Shown piece by piece: positions 8,459 to 17,093 of a stretch of 64,000 nt of DNA. Positions within the stretch are counted from its first letter, which is position 1. Every line of letters starts with the position of its first letter. A model generated the notes under the pieces. That model was not told the DNA's origin. It saw nothing but the letters and a program-made list of their open reading frames with translations, and made no database searches. The stretch spans positions 1-64,000 of the forward strand of contig NZ_JAFMST010000005.1 of NCBI RefSeq assembly GCF_017916275.1, written 5' to 3'. Source of the DNA: Rubellimicrobium arenae (GTDB lineage Bacteria; Pseudomonadota; Alphaproteobacteria; Rhodobacterales; Rhodobacteraceae). Position numbers and translations under genes: made by a program.

Positions 8459-10067
8459 GGGCTACGATTACATCCTTGTCGGCGGTGGCAGTTCGGCCTG
8501 TGTCGCCGCCGCGCGCCTCGTCACGGCGGGCGCGCGCGTCCTGATGCTGGAGCGCGGGCCTGCGAAGGCCAACCCCATCATGCACTTCCCGGCGGGCTAC
8601 ATGAAGTTCCTGGGCCGCGACACCTACCTGATGATGCACCGGACCGAGCCGCAGGAGCATCTTGGGGGCCGCGCGCCCATCGTGCCGCAGGGCCGTGTTC
8701 TGGGCGGCGGCGGCACGGTCAATGCCATGGTCTACATGCGTGGCCAGCGGGACGACTATGCCGACTGGAACCGGGCCATCGGCGGGAATGGGACCGGAGA
8801 ATGGGACTGGGACGACCTGCTGACCTACTATCGTCAGCAGGAGGACAACGACCATCTGGGCGGTCCCGATCACGGCGTGGGAGGGCCGCTCAAGGTGTCC
8901 CATCTGGGCCATACGGCCCCGATGACGCGGGCCTGGCTCAAGACCATGCAGGGCATGGGCGTTCCTTACACGTCCGATTTCAACACCGGCGACCCGCGCG
9001 GCGTGGGCCTGATGCAGCATACGATGGACTGGGAACGCCGACGGCGCTGCTCGCCGGTCGATGCCTTCCTCAATCCGGTGCGGGGGGCGCCCAACCTTAG
9101 CCTGCGCACCGGGGCGACGGTGGAACGCGTTCTCTTCGAGGGCTCCCGCGCTACGGGCGTGAGCTGGATCGAGGGCGGCCAGCGGCAGGAGGCGCGCGCG
9201 GGCGAGGTGCTCCTGGCCGCCGGCGCTTACCAGACGCCCAAGCTGCTGATGCTCTCGGGCGTGGGTCCGGAAGAGGAGCTCGCGCGGCATGACGTCCCCT
9301 TGCGGGTGAGCCTTCCCGGCGTGGGGGAGAACCTTCAGGACCATTACGAGTGCCCCGTCGTCGCGACAACCAAGGGAGCGTTCGGCTACTACGGGCAGGA
9401 CCGTGGGCTGAAAATGATCTTGTCAGGGCTCCAGTTCCTGCTGTTCCGCAGCGGGCCGGTCACGACGACGGGCGTGGAGAGCTGCGCGTTCCTTGATCCG
9501 ACGGGGCAGGGGCGCCGGCCGACGATCCAGATGTTCTGCGTCCCGACGGTCTATCTCGATCGGGATGTGACCGGCACCGATCCCGGCCACGGCGTGACGA
9601 TCAACTCCTTGCTCCTGCGGCCCAGGTCGCGGGGACGGGTCCGCCTGCGCTCGGCCGATCCGAACGACCTGCCGGTCGTCGATCCCCGGATATTCGAGGA
9701 TCCTCAGGATCTCGAGGAAACGGTGGCCGGCTTCCGTTTTGCCCGGTCCGTCCTTGCCCAGTCGCCCATGAAGGACTTGGTCGACCGCGAGATCTTTCCA
9801 GGGGCCGAGGTCCGGTCAGACGAGGGAATCGGCGAGCACTGCCGGCGCACGGTCAAGACCGGCTACCACCCCGTCGGCACCTGCCGGATGGGCGCGGAAG
9901 GCGACCGGATGGCGGTCCTCGACCCCGAGCTGCGCGTCCGTGGGACGGAAGGCCTGCGCGTCATCGACGCCTCGATGATGCCCAACATCGTTTCGGGCAA
10001 CACCAACGCCGCCGCTCTCGCCGTGGGCGACAAGGCGGCTTCCCTGATCCTTGGGAGACAGACGTGA
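8448..10067 (+). CDS. GMC-family FAD-dependent oxidoreductase
   Basis: 539 residues. The N-terminus carries the Rossmann FAD motif [20 protein letters not shown]. The GMC signature [20 protein letters not shown] follows, and the C-terminal catalytic pair is His474 ([10 protein letters not shown]) and Asn518 (SGNTNAAAL). The start chosen is the ATG at 8448, because the FAD motif begins seven residues later; the open frame extends further upstream without coding logic. GMC enzymes oxidise alcohols or sugars at the flavin and pass electrons to quinone, a cytochrome or oxygen. Here it could oxidise an imported sugar or polyol to the lactone or keto form, parallel to the NAD-type SDR encoded at 11213. 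No signal peptide is seen, so it is probably cytoplasmic. Substrate unknown. The end overlaps dgoD by four bases (GTGA). Confidence 0.9.
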   Translation: MVVEGYDYILVGGGSSACVAAARLVTAGARVLMLERGPAKANPIMHFPAGYMKFLGRDTYLMMHRTEPQEHLGGRAPIVPQGRVLGGGGTVNAMVYMRGQRDDYADWNRAIGGNGTGEWDWDDLLTYYRQQEDNDHLGGPDHGVGGPLKVSHLGHTAPMTRAWLKTMQGMGVPYTSDFNTGDPRGVGLMQHTMDWERRRRCSPVDAFLNPVRGAPNLSLRTGATVERVLFEGSRATGVSWIEGGQRQEARAGEVLLAAGAYQTPKLLMLSGVGPEEELARHDVPLRVSLPGVGENLQDHYECPVVATTKGAFGYYGQDRGLKMILSGLQFLLFRSGPVTTTGVESCAFLDPTGQGRRPTIQMFCVPTVYLDRDVTGTDPGHGVTINSLLLRPRSRGRVRLRSADPNDLPVVDPRIFEDPQDLEETVAGFRFARSVLAQSPMKDLVDREIFPGAEVRSDEGIGEHCRRTVKTGYHPVGTCRMGAEGDRMAVLDPELRVRGTEGLRVIDASMMPNIVSGNTNAAALAVGDKAASLILGRQT

Positions 10068-11212
10068 AGATCACCGCGCTCAAGACCTTCATCGTGCCCC
10101 CGCGCTGGCTGTTCCTGAAGATCGAGACCGACGAGGGCATTTCAGGCTGGGGGGAGCCGGTCGTCGAAGGGCGCGCGCTGACCGTGCAGACGGCCGTCGA
10201 GGAGTTGTCGGACTACCTCATCGGTGCCGATCCTCTCCAGATCGAGGACCTTTGGAACGTGATGTACCGCGGCGGCTTCTACCGCGGCGGTCCCATCCTG
10301 ATGAGCGCGATCGCCGGGGTGGATCAGGCTCTTTGGGACATCAAGGGCCGGGCCTATGGTCAGCCCATCCACCAACTCCTTGGTGGGCTCTGCCGCAAGC
10401 GCATCCAGGTCTATTCCTGGATCGGGGGCGACCGTCCCGCCGAGGTGGCGGCCAATGCGCGCGACGCGGTGGCCCGCGGCTTCACGGCGCTGAAGATGAA
10501 CGGTGCCGAGGAGATGCAGATCGTCGACAGCCACGCCAAGGTGGACCACATCGTCGAGACCATCGGACTGGTGCGCGACGCCGTCGGCCCCCATGTCGGG
10601 CTTGCCGCCGATTTCCATGGGCGGGTCCAGCGCCCCATGGCCAAGGTTCTCATCCGCGAACTGGAGCCCCTGCGGCTGATGTTCATCGAAGAACCGGTGC
10701 TGTCCGAGAACCTCGAAGCCATAGCCGAGGTGGCCAAGACCAGCGCCACGCCCATCGCGTTGGGCGAACGCCTTTATTCCCGATGGGATTTCAAGCACGT
10801 GCTCGAAAGCCGGGTCGTCGATATCATCCAGCCCGATCTGTCCCATGCCGGCGGCATCACCGAGGTTCGCAAGATCGCCGCGATGGCCGAGGCTTATGAC
10901 GTCGCCCTCGCGCCTCACTGCCCGCTCGGGCCGATCGCGCTGGCCGCCTGCCTGCAGGTCGATGCGGTCAGCCATAATGCCTTCATCCAGGAGCAGTCCC
11001 TTGGCATCCATTACAACCGTGGCAACGACCTGCTGGACTATCTCGTCGACCCTGGGGTGTTCACCTACGAGGATGGCATGGTGGCGATGCTGACCGGTCC
11101 GGGACTCGGGATCGAGGTGGACGAAGAGGCCGTGACCCGTGCCGCGATGATTGGCCATCGTTGGCGAAACCCCGTCTGGCGGCACGCCGACGGCAGCGTG
11201 GCGGAGTGGTAG
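10064..11212 (+). CDS. dgoD: D-galactonate dehydratase
   Basis: 382 residues, the same length as E. coli DgoD and collinear with it. Metal ligands Asp183, Glu209 and Glu235 and the catalytic histidines His185 (ADFHGR) and His285 (LAPHCPLGP) sit at the same positions as in the E. coli enzyme. The ends also match: MKITALKTF at the start and [15 protein letters not shown] at the finish. It belongs to the mandelate racemase/enolase superfamily and removes water from D-galactonate to give 2-keto-3-deoxy-D-galactonate. The start is GTG, overlapping the GMC stop. The SDR gene begins at the base after its stop. The kinase and aldolase that would follow (DgoK, DgoA) are not in the window. Confidence 0.95.
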   Translation: MKITALKTFIVPPRWLFLKIETDEGISGWGEPVVEGRALTVQTAVEELSDYLIGADPLQIEDLWNVMYRGGFYRGGPILMSAIAGVDQALWDIKGRAYGQPIHQLLGGLCRKRIQVYSWIGGDRPAEVAANARDAVARGFTALKMNGAEEMQIVDSHAKVDHIVETIGLVRDAVGPHVGLAADFHGRVQRPMAKVLIRELEPLRLMFIEEPVLSENLEAIAEVAKTSATPIALGERLYSRWDFKHVLESRVVDIIQPDLSHAGGITEVRKIAAMAEAYDVALAPHCPLGPIALAACLQVDAVSHNAFIQEQSLGIHYNRGNDLLDYLVDPGVFTYEDGMVAMLTGPGLGIEVDEEAVTRAAMIGHRWRNPVWRHADGSVAEW

Positions 11213-11986
11213 GTGACCGGACGACTGAATGGACGACGGATCGCCGTCACGGGTGCAGCCCAGGGGATCGGCCGGGCCATCGCCCTGGACTTCGCCGGGG
11301 AGGGGGCGGACCTTCTGCTGATCGACATCGATCCGGCGGCCCTGGAGGCCACGGTCCAGGCGCTGCGCGAGGCCTGGCCCGCACGCCGGATCGACGCTGC
11401 CGTATGCGACATCGCGGACCCGGCCGCCGTTGCTCAGACCTTCGAGACGGCCGGGGGACGCTTCGATGGACTGGTGAACAACGCGGGCGTGAACGTCTTC
11501 CATGATCCACTGGCCACCTCGCAGGAGGAGTGGCGGCGAGCGTTCGCGATCAATCTGGAGGGCGCGTGGGCCTGCGCCCGCGCCGTTCTGCCGGCCATGA
11601 TCGAGCAACGGCACGGCGTGATACTCAACATCGCCTCGACCCATGCCTTCACGATCATACCGGGGACCTTCCCTTACCCGGTGGTGAAGCACGCCCTTCT
11701 GGGCCTGACGCGGTCGCTCGGACTCGAATATGCCGACCGAGGCATCCGAGTGAACGCCATCGCGCCGGGCTATGTGGCCACGCAAAAGGTTCTCGACTGG
11801 TGGGCCACGGCGCCGGATCCCGAGGCGGCGCGGGCCGCGACCTTGGAGTTGCACCCGCAGGGCCGAATTGCGACTCCGGAGGAGATCGCGCGTGCGGCGG
11901 TCTTCATGATTTCCGACGAATGTCCATTCATGACGGCAACCTGCCTGACCATTGATGGCGGACTCTCCGTGCAGCAGCACGCCTGA
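11213..11986 (+). CDS. SDR-family dehydrogenase, probable D-galactose 1-dehydrogenase
   Basis: 257 residues, a classical short-chain dehydrogenase. The cofactor glycine motif TGAAQGIG is at 13-20, NNAG at 89-92, and the catalytic residues are Ser142, Tyr155 and Lys159 (YPVVK). The stretch FPYPVVKHALLGLTRSLGLE and the ending CLTIDGGLSVQQHA resemble NAD-dependent galactose dehydrogenases of Pseudomonas and Rhizobium more than general SDRs. It would make D-galactono-lactone, which hydrolyses to galactonate, the DgoD substrate. It starts with GTG directly after the dgoD stop. Another aldose or sugar-acid substrate is possible. Confidence 0.8.
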   Translation: MTGRLNGRRIAVTGAAQGIGRAIALDFAGEGADLLLIDIDPAALEATVQALREAWPARRIDAAVCDIADPAAVAQTFETAGGRFDGLVNNAGVNVFHDPLATSQEEWRRAFAINLEGAWACARAVLPAMIEQRHGVILNIASTHAFTIIPGTFPYPVVKHALLGLTRSLGLEYADRGIRVNAIAPGYVATQKVLDWWATAPDPEAARAATLELHPQGRIATPEEIARAAVFMISDECPFMTATCLTIDGGLSVQQHA

Positions 11987-12190
11987 TGGTGATGCCGAGC
12001 CTGCCCCGATCCAAATGGGAGATGATCCGGCCAAGTGACCGCAGCCGATTATCGGGGGCGCCTTGGTACGGGTCGGCGGGTCGGGCCGAGACCCTGATCT
12101 CTTCGGGACAGGAAGAAGCAAACCACGTTGATCGGCGGTGCGGCAGCTACCGAACGGCGGGTTTGGTTCTTCGTCGACACGATTCAGGCG

Positions 12191-12370
12191 TAGGTCGTCC
12201 GTCCATTCCAAGACCTGGAAGAAGGCGGTTGCGGTCTGGTCATCGTGGGATGGCACGCGTCCAGATCATTCACGGATGGTGAAATCGGCGATCTCCTGGC
12301 ATATGCCAGCCACCTCGCCGAAGAGGCCGCTGTCATAATCGTTCCGGAAATTAATGTAGTGATCCCCGGC
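12191..12370 (+). pseudogene. possible remnant of a GH20 beta-N-acetylhexosaminidase
   Basis: The stretch 11987-12362 holds no intact gene. In one plus-strand frame, from a stop at 12191, the text SFTDGEIGDLLAYASHLAEE followed by VIIVPEINVVIPG resembles the segment of GH20 hexosaminidases that reads roughly YT..EI...VAYA....I.VVPEID.PGH. The rest of the protein is absent on both sides. It sits directly before the truncated dppB-like gene, as if a deletion joined the two. The match is short, so this is a tentative call; the remainder of the stretch shows nothing recognisable. Confidence 0.35.
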
Positions 12371-13186
12371 CGATCTGTTCCTGCCCCAGGACGCAACCCT
12401 CGAGGTACGCGACCAGTTCAACGAACTCTATGGCTTCGATGACCCGCTGATCCTGCAGTTCGGCCGCTTCCTGGAGGGAGTTCTGGTGCTGGATCTGGGC
12501 GAATCCCTCCAGTTCGGGCGTCCCGCCGTCGAGGTCGTCCTTGACGCCTTTCCCACCACCCTGATGCTGGCCGCCCTCGCGATGCCGCTGGTGATCGCGA
12601 CTGCCATCGTCGTCGGGTCGCTCGCGGCGATCCGGCCTGGCGGACTGTTCGACCGGATTGCCGGCCTCATCTCGCTGATCGGCGCGAGCACGCCCAACTT
12701 CTGGGTTGCGATCGTCGGGGTCCTGGTCTTCGCCGTGCATCTCCGGTGGCTGCCGACATCCGGCACGGGCACGCCCTGGCACTGGATACTGCCTGTCGCG
12801 GTCCTGACGCTCCGACCGACAGGCGTGCTGGTGCAGGTGGTCCGCAGTTCGATGATCACCGCTTGTCATCCACCTATGTGAAGGCGGCTCGCGCCAAGGG
12901 CGTCAGCGGGACGGCCATCGTATTCGTCCATGCCCTGCGGAACACCCTTCTTCCCGTCATCACCGTGGCATCGGACCAGGCGGCCAGCATCGTCAATGGG
13001 GCCGTGATCGTCGAGACGGTGTTCGGCTTCCCCGGGATCGGCAAGCTGCTGATCGACTCGGTGCTCCTGCGGGATTTCGCCGTGATCCAGGCGGCCGTGC
13101 TTGTGACCGCGCTGGCCGTGTTCCTCATCAACATCATCGTGGACCTGCTCTATGCCCTCGTCGATCCCCGCATCCGGCACGGCTGA
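12363..13186 (+). pseudogene. oligopeptide/dipeptide-type ABC permease (DppB-like), truncated and frameshifted
   Basis: The frame opens right after a stop at 12360-12362 with SPADLFLPQDAT, which corresponds to the GDPA motif about 70 residues into normal DppB proteins, so the first membrane helix is missing. It continues through FPTTLMLAALAM and ASTPNFWVAIVG to QVVRSSMI near 12860. There the reading shifts to another frame, which carries TYVKAARAKGVSGTAIVFVH (the EAA-like loop) and the end FINIIVDLLYALVDPRIRHG at 13186. Both lesions would prevent a working permease. The intact partner permease begins one base after its stop. Confidence 0.85.
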
Positions 13187-13187
13187 G

Positions 13188-14096
13188 ATGACTGCGCAGC
13201 CCCTGTCCGTCCGCTCCCCCTCGACCATGTCCAACTCGCTTGCGGCGCTCTGGCGCGACAAGCTGGCCGCCCTTTCCGCCGTGATCCTGCTCGTGGTCCT
13301 CGGCTGCGCGGTCCTCGGTCCGACGCTCCTGGCCGACGAGGCGCGGGCCATGAACCTCCAGGCCCGGAACGCTGCGCCCTTCTCGGGCGGGGGGGGATGG
13401 CTGTTCGTGCTCGGGGCCGACGCGCTCGGCCGCAGCCTTCTCGCCCGGATCATCGTCGCGAGCCAGAACACCATGGTGATCGCATTCAGCGCCGTGGCCT
13501 GCGCTCTCCTGATCGGGGGGGCTCTTGGACTTATCGCCGGCTACAAGGGTGGATGGGTCAGCGCCGTCCTGCTCCGGCTCGCGGATTCGATCATGAGCTT
13601 CCCGTCGATGCTGCTGGCCGTGATCGTTCTCTTTGCCCTCGACCCGGGCATCACCAACGTGATCCTCGTCCTTGCCGTGTCGCGGATCCCCGTCTTCCTG
13701 CGAACGATCCGGGCGGAGGTGCTGGAGATCAAGGAACGGCTCTTCGTGACCGCCGCCCGCGCCATGGGCGCTCACACGGACCGGGTCCTCCTGCGCCATA
13801 TCGCCCCCATGGTCCTGCCCACCGCGATCAACCTGGCCACGCTCGAAGTCGCATTCGTCATGCTGGTGGAGGCGGGACTGAGCTTCCTCGGCATCGGCAT
13901 CCAGTCACCCGAGGTCACCTGGGGCCTGATGGTTGCGGATGGTCGCAACTATCTGGGCTCGGCCTGGTGGCTCGCCTTCTGGCCCGGGCTCGCGATCATG
14001 CTGGTCACGATCTCCCTCAACCTGCTGTCCAACTGGCTGCGCATCCTGACCGATCCGGTCGAGCGGTGGCGCCTTGTCTCCAAAGGAGCGGTGTGA
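13188..14096 (+). CDS. oligopeptide/dipeptide-type ABC permease (DppC-like)
   Basis: 302 residues with the OppC N-terminal segment, then about five to six membrane helices of the BPD_transp_1 fold. The cytoplasmic EAA-like loop reads RLFVTAARAMGAHTDRVLLR, and the C-terminal part has FLGIGIQSPEVTWGLMVADG, both typical of DppC. ATG at 13188 is one base after the stop of the broken dppB. The stop overlaps the ATPase start (TGATG). Without a working DppB partner the complex is likely inactive unless a partner is encoded elsewhere. Confidence 0.9.
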   Translation: MTAQPLSVRSPSTMSNSLAALWRDKLAALSAVILLVVLGCAVLGPTLLADEARAMNLQARNAAPFSGGGGWLFVLGADALGRSLLARIIVASQNTMVIAFSAVACALLIGGALGLIAGYKGGWVSAVLLRLADSIMSFPSMLLAVIVLFALDPGITNVILVLAVSRIPVFLRTIRAEVLEIKERLFVTAARAMGAHTDRVLLRHIAPMVLPTAINLATLEVAFVMLVEAGLSFLGIGIQSPEVTWGLMVADGRNYLGSAWWLAFWPGLAIMLVTISLNLLSNWLRILTDPVERWRLVSKGAV

Positions 14097-15724
14097 TGCC
14101 CGACGTGCCCCTGCTTTCGGTGCGGAACCTGTCGATCCAGTTCCCGACCCCGACCGGGCTCGTCCGGGCGGTCGAGGATGTGACCTGGTCCGTGCGTGCC
14201 GGAGAGACCCTCGCCATCCTCGGCGAGAGCGGATCCGGCAAGTCCGTCTCCGCTTCGGCGGTGATGAACCTGATCGACTCCCCTCCCGCCCGGATCAGCC
14301 GGGGCGAGATCCTGTTCAACGGCATCGATCTTCTGAAGGCGTCCCGCCGGACGCGGAAGGCCGTCAACGGCAAGTCGATTTCCATGATCTTCCAGGACCC
14401 GCTCGCCGCTCTCAACCCGGTCTACCCCGTCGGCGGGCAGATCGCGGAAACCCTCCGGGCGCATGGCGTGGATCGCCGCACGGCACACCGCCGGGCGGTG
14501 GAGCTCCTGGCCAGGGTCCGGATCGACGATCCCGAGCGTCGTGCCCGGGACTACCCCCACCAGTTTTCAGGCGGACAGCGGCAGCGCATCATGATCGCCT
14601 CAGCCATCGCGCTCGAGCCCGACCTCCTGATCGCGGACGAACCGACAAGTGCTCTCGACGTCACGGTGCAGGCCCAGGTGCTCGATCTCCTCAAGTCGAT
14701 CCAGGCCGAAAGTGGAATGGGCATGGTCCTGATCACCCACGATCTCGCGGTGGTGGAGCGGATCGCTGACAGGGTCGTCGTGATGCAGGCCGGCCGTGTG
14801 GTCGAGCAGGGGCGCGCCCCCGAGGTCTTGACGGACCCGCAGCACGCCCACACGCGCCAGCTGCTGGACGCGGTTCCAGGGCGGCACGGCTTCCCGGTCC
14901 CGCCTGCGGCCAAATCAGGGCCGCCGCTCCTCGAGGTGGATCATGTGACCCGAGTCTATGGCCCTCTGCCCAGCCGTTTTGCCACCGGGGCCACCCGTCC
15001 CGTGATCGCGGTGGACGACGTGAGATTCAGCATGGCTTCGGGCGAGACGCTGGGCATCGTGGGCGAGTCCGGATCCGGCAAGTCCACGCTGGTGCGGATG
15101 CTCCTGGGCCTCGACCGGCCCACATCTGGAACCATTCGCTTCGACGGCAAGGACCTTCTGTCGATGTCGCCGGCCGAAACCTTCAAGGTGCGGCGCCGAA
15201 TGCAGTTCGTCTTTCAGGATCCCACGGCCTCGCTCAATCCGCGCATGACCGTCCAGCAGATCGTCTCCGAGCCCTGGGCCATCCACCGCGACGTCCTCGA
15301 TCCGGAGCAATGGCGCCCGCGCGTGTCGCAGCTCCTGGCGCAGGTGGGCCTCCGGCCTGACCATGCCGACCGCTATCCGCACGAGTTCTCGGCGGGCCAA
15401 AGGCAACGGATCGCGATCGCCCGGGCTCTCGCGCTGCGTCCCGAGGTGATCGTCTGCGATGAGGCGGTCTCCGCGCTGGACGTCTCGATCCAGGCCCAGG
15501 TGATCGCTCTGCTCAAGGAGCTTCGGTCCGAACTGGGACTGTCCTACGTCTTCGTGGCGCATGATCTCGGCCTGGTGCGTGACTTCGCGACGCGAGTCCT
15601 TGTCATGTATCGGGGTCAAGTGGTCGAGCAGGGCACTGTCGAGGAGGTCTACGACCGTCCCCGTCACGAATACACCCGGCGCTTGCTGGCTGCGGCCGCC
15701 GGTGGTCTGCCGCACGCCGCCTGA
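14096..15724 (+). CDS. fused dipeptide-type ABC ATPase (DppD-DppF in one chain)
   Basis: 542 residues with two full ABC domains. The first (about 5-260) has Walker A GESGSGKS, the Q-loop region MIFQDPLAALNPVYPVG, signature FSGGQRQRIMIASAIAL and Walker B LLIADEPTSALD. The second (about 285-535) has GESGSGKST, signature FSAGQRQRIAIARALAL and VIVCDEAVSALD. Both halves look intact. Fusions of this type (as in YejF or GsiA) serve importers of peptides, oligosaccharides or opines. It starts at the ATG sharing one base with the dppC stop. It still looks functional although the first permease is broken, which suggests recent inactivation. Confidence 0.92.
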   Translation: MPDVPLLSVRNLSIQFPTPTGLVRAVEDVTWSVRAGETLAILGESGSGKSVSASAVMNLIDSPPARISRGEILFNGIDLLKASRRTRKAVNGKSISMIFQDPLAALNPVYPVGGQIAETLRAHGVDRRTAHRRAVELLARVRIDDPERRARDYPHQFSGGQRQRIMIASAIALEPDLLIADEPTSALDVTVQAQVLDLLKSIQAESGMGMVLITHDLAVVERIADRVVVMQAGRVVEQGRAPEVLTDPQHAHTRQLLDAVPGRHGFPVPPAAKSGPPLLEVDHVTRVYGPLPSRFATGATRPVIAVDDVRFSMASGETLGIVGESGSGKSTLVRMLLGLDRPTSGTIRFDGKDLLSMSPAETFKVRRRMQFVFQDPTASLNPRMTVQQIVSEPWAIHRDVLDPEQWRPRVSQLLAQVGLRPDHADRYPHEFSAGQRQRIAIARALALRPEVIVCDEAVSALDVSIQAQVIALLKELRSELGLSYVFVAHDLGLVRDFATRVLVMYRGQVVEQGTVEEVYDRPRHEYTRRLLAAAAGGLPHAA

Positions 15725-15725
15725 C

Positions 15726-16280
15726 ATGCCGGATCAGGCTACCACCGTGCCGGGGCTGTTTGTCGCCTGCTTCAAGATCGGCTCCCTGAGTTTCGGTGGT
15801 GGCTTGTCCGGCTGGGTCCACCGCGAGTTCGTCCAGCGGCACGGCTGGATCACCGACGAGGAGTTCGCAGCGAACCTTGCGATGGCTCAGATGTTTCCGG
15901 GCGTGAACGTCGTCAATCTGGTCATCGGCCTGGGTGAGCTGCTCCGGGGACCCGGCGGCGCCGTCGCCTGCCTGATCGGGTTCCTGACCACCCCATTCTT
16001 CGCCGTCCTGGCCCTGGATGGATTGACGCGCCTGGTCGCCGATACGCGAGGCCTTGAGGCTTTCATGGAAGGCGTGGCCTTCGCCGCCATCGGGATGCTC
16101 GTCGTGGTCTGCGGCCAGGGCATCGCCCGGGTGCGGCACAGTCCCATGGGCCTTGCCACCATCATCGTCATCGCCGGAAGCGTTGGCGTGCTTGGCTGGT
16201 CGATGCTCCCGGTCGTCCTCGTGGCCGCGCCTGTCAGCATCGCCTTCGCAAATGCAAGGATCGCCGTAGATGGAGGATGA
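15726..16280 (+). CDS. chrA: chromate transporter family, first half (CHR domain)
   Basis: 184 residues with about five membrane segments and the CHR-family motifs SLSFGGGLSGWVHREFVQRH and MAQMFPGVNVVNL. Proteins of this length are the short-chain chromate transporters, which work as a pair encoded by two adjacent genes; long-chain ChrA has both halves in one polypeptide. The family exports chromate or related oxyanions. The ATG at 15726 is two bases after the stop of the ABC ATPase, so it may be co-transcribed with it. The end overlaps the second half by 11 nt. Confidence 0.85.
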   Translation: MPDQATTVPGLFVACFKIGSLSFGGGLSGWVHREFVQRHGWITDEEFAANLAMAQMFPGVNVVNLVIGLGELLRGPGGAVACLIGFLTTPFFAVLALDGLTRLVADTRGLEAFMEGVAFAAIGMLVVVCGQGIARVRHSPMGLATIIVIAGSVGVLGWSMLPVVLVAAPVSIAFANARIAVDGG

Positions 16281-16806
16281 CGGGTTCTGGAGCTTGAGTT
16301 GGATCCTTGTGCCATTGTCGCTTCTCTCCATCGGGGGCGGCGCATCGATCATCGCCGGGCTCGAAACCGAGGTCGTGCGGCAGCAGGGATGGATCTCCAG
16401 TCAGGAGTTCCTGCACATGTTCGCGGTGACGCGCGCCGCGCCTGGGCCGGGCACGATGGTGGCGACTCTGATCGAGTACAAGCTGGCGGGATGGACCGGT
16501 GCGGTCGTGGCGACGCTGGCTCTCTTCCTTCCATCCTCGGCGCTCTTCTATGCCGTGTTCCGGACCTCGAACCGCCATCGGGGGAAAAGATGGCACCGCG
16601 TCCTGAGGGAAGGACTGGCCCCGGTCGGGACGGGGCTGATGATCGCGGGCGTGATGGCCATCCTGCGCCTGTCGGGCGGAGGGCTGCTCGCCGTCGGGAT
16701 CGCAGGGGCCGCCGCCGCGATCCTGTACCGGTTCCCCGGCCTCTCGGCGCTGGCCATAATCCTGGGAGGCGGCCTTGCGACACTGGGGCTCCGGGCGTGG
16801 GGCTAG
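16270..16806 (+). CDS. chrA: chromate transporter family, second half (CHR domain)
   Basis: 178 residues, homologous in layout to the preceding gene. It has LSIGGGASIIAGLETEVV, FLHMFAVTRAAPGPGTMVA and about five hydrophobic segments. The P-G-P-G motif is the hallmark of the CHR family. The two halves are expected to insert with opposite topology and act together as one oxyanion exporter. The start at 16270 lies within the end of the first gene. The next 287 nt, up to the convergent gene ending at 17094, hold no recognisable gene or clear terminator. Confidence 0.85.
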   Translation: MEDDGFWSLSWILVPLSLLSIGGGASIIAGLETEVVRQQGWISSQEFLHMFAVTRAAPGPGTMVATLIEYKLAGWTGAVVATLALFLPSSALFYAVFRTSNRHRGKRWHRVLREGLAPVGTGLMIAGVMAILRLSGGGLLAVGIAGAAAAILYRFPGLSALAIILGGGLATLGLRAWG

Positions 16807-17093
16807 GTCCGCATCCGTGACCGTACGGAACGGAGATCCCACCTCGACCCAGACGTGGTCCAAGCCGGGCAATGGACACGGTTCATCCTCGGTCCGCGCA
16901 CCTGTCCCAAGCTGGCGTCCGCGGCGGTCGCCGGGACCCGGTCAAGATCCGGAGCGGAACGGATGGCCGTGCAGCCAGAGCACCTCCGCGCGCGTCCATC
17001 CCACGCGCCTCAGGTGATCCTCGTGGGGTGATCGCCTCCAGTTGACGTCAGGTCGGGCCTGGCCGGCCACGGAGCCCCGCCTCGGCCACCGCC

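Noticed and set aside
10142-12256. Minus-strand open frame of 704 codons opposite dgoD and the SDR gene
   Set aside because: Both plus-strand genes have complete catalytic motifs; the antisense text has none.
16807-17093. Small gene on the minus strand with text such as GWTRAEVLWLHGHPFRSGS
   Set aside because: Short, in GC-rich spacer, no ribosome site and no family match recognised.
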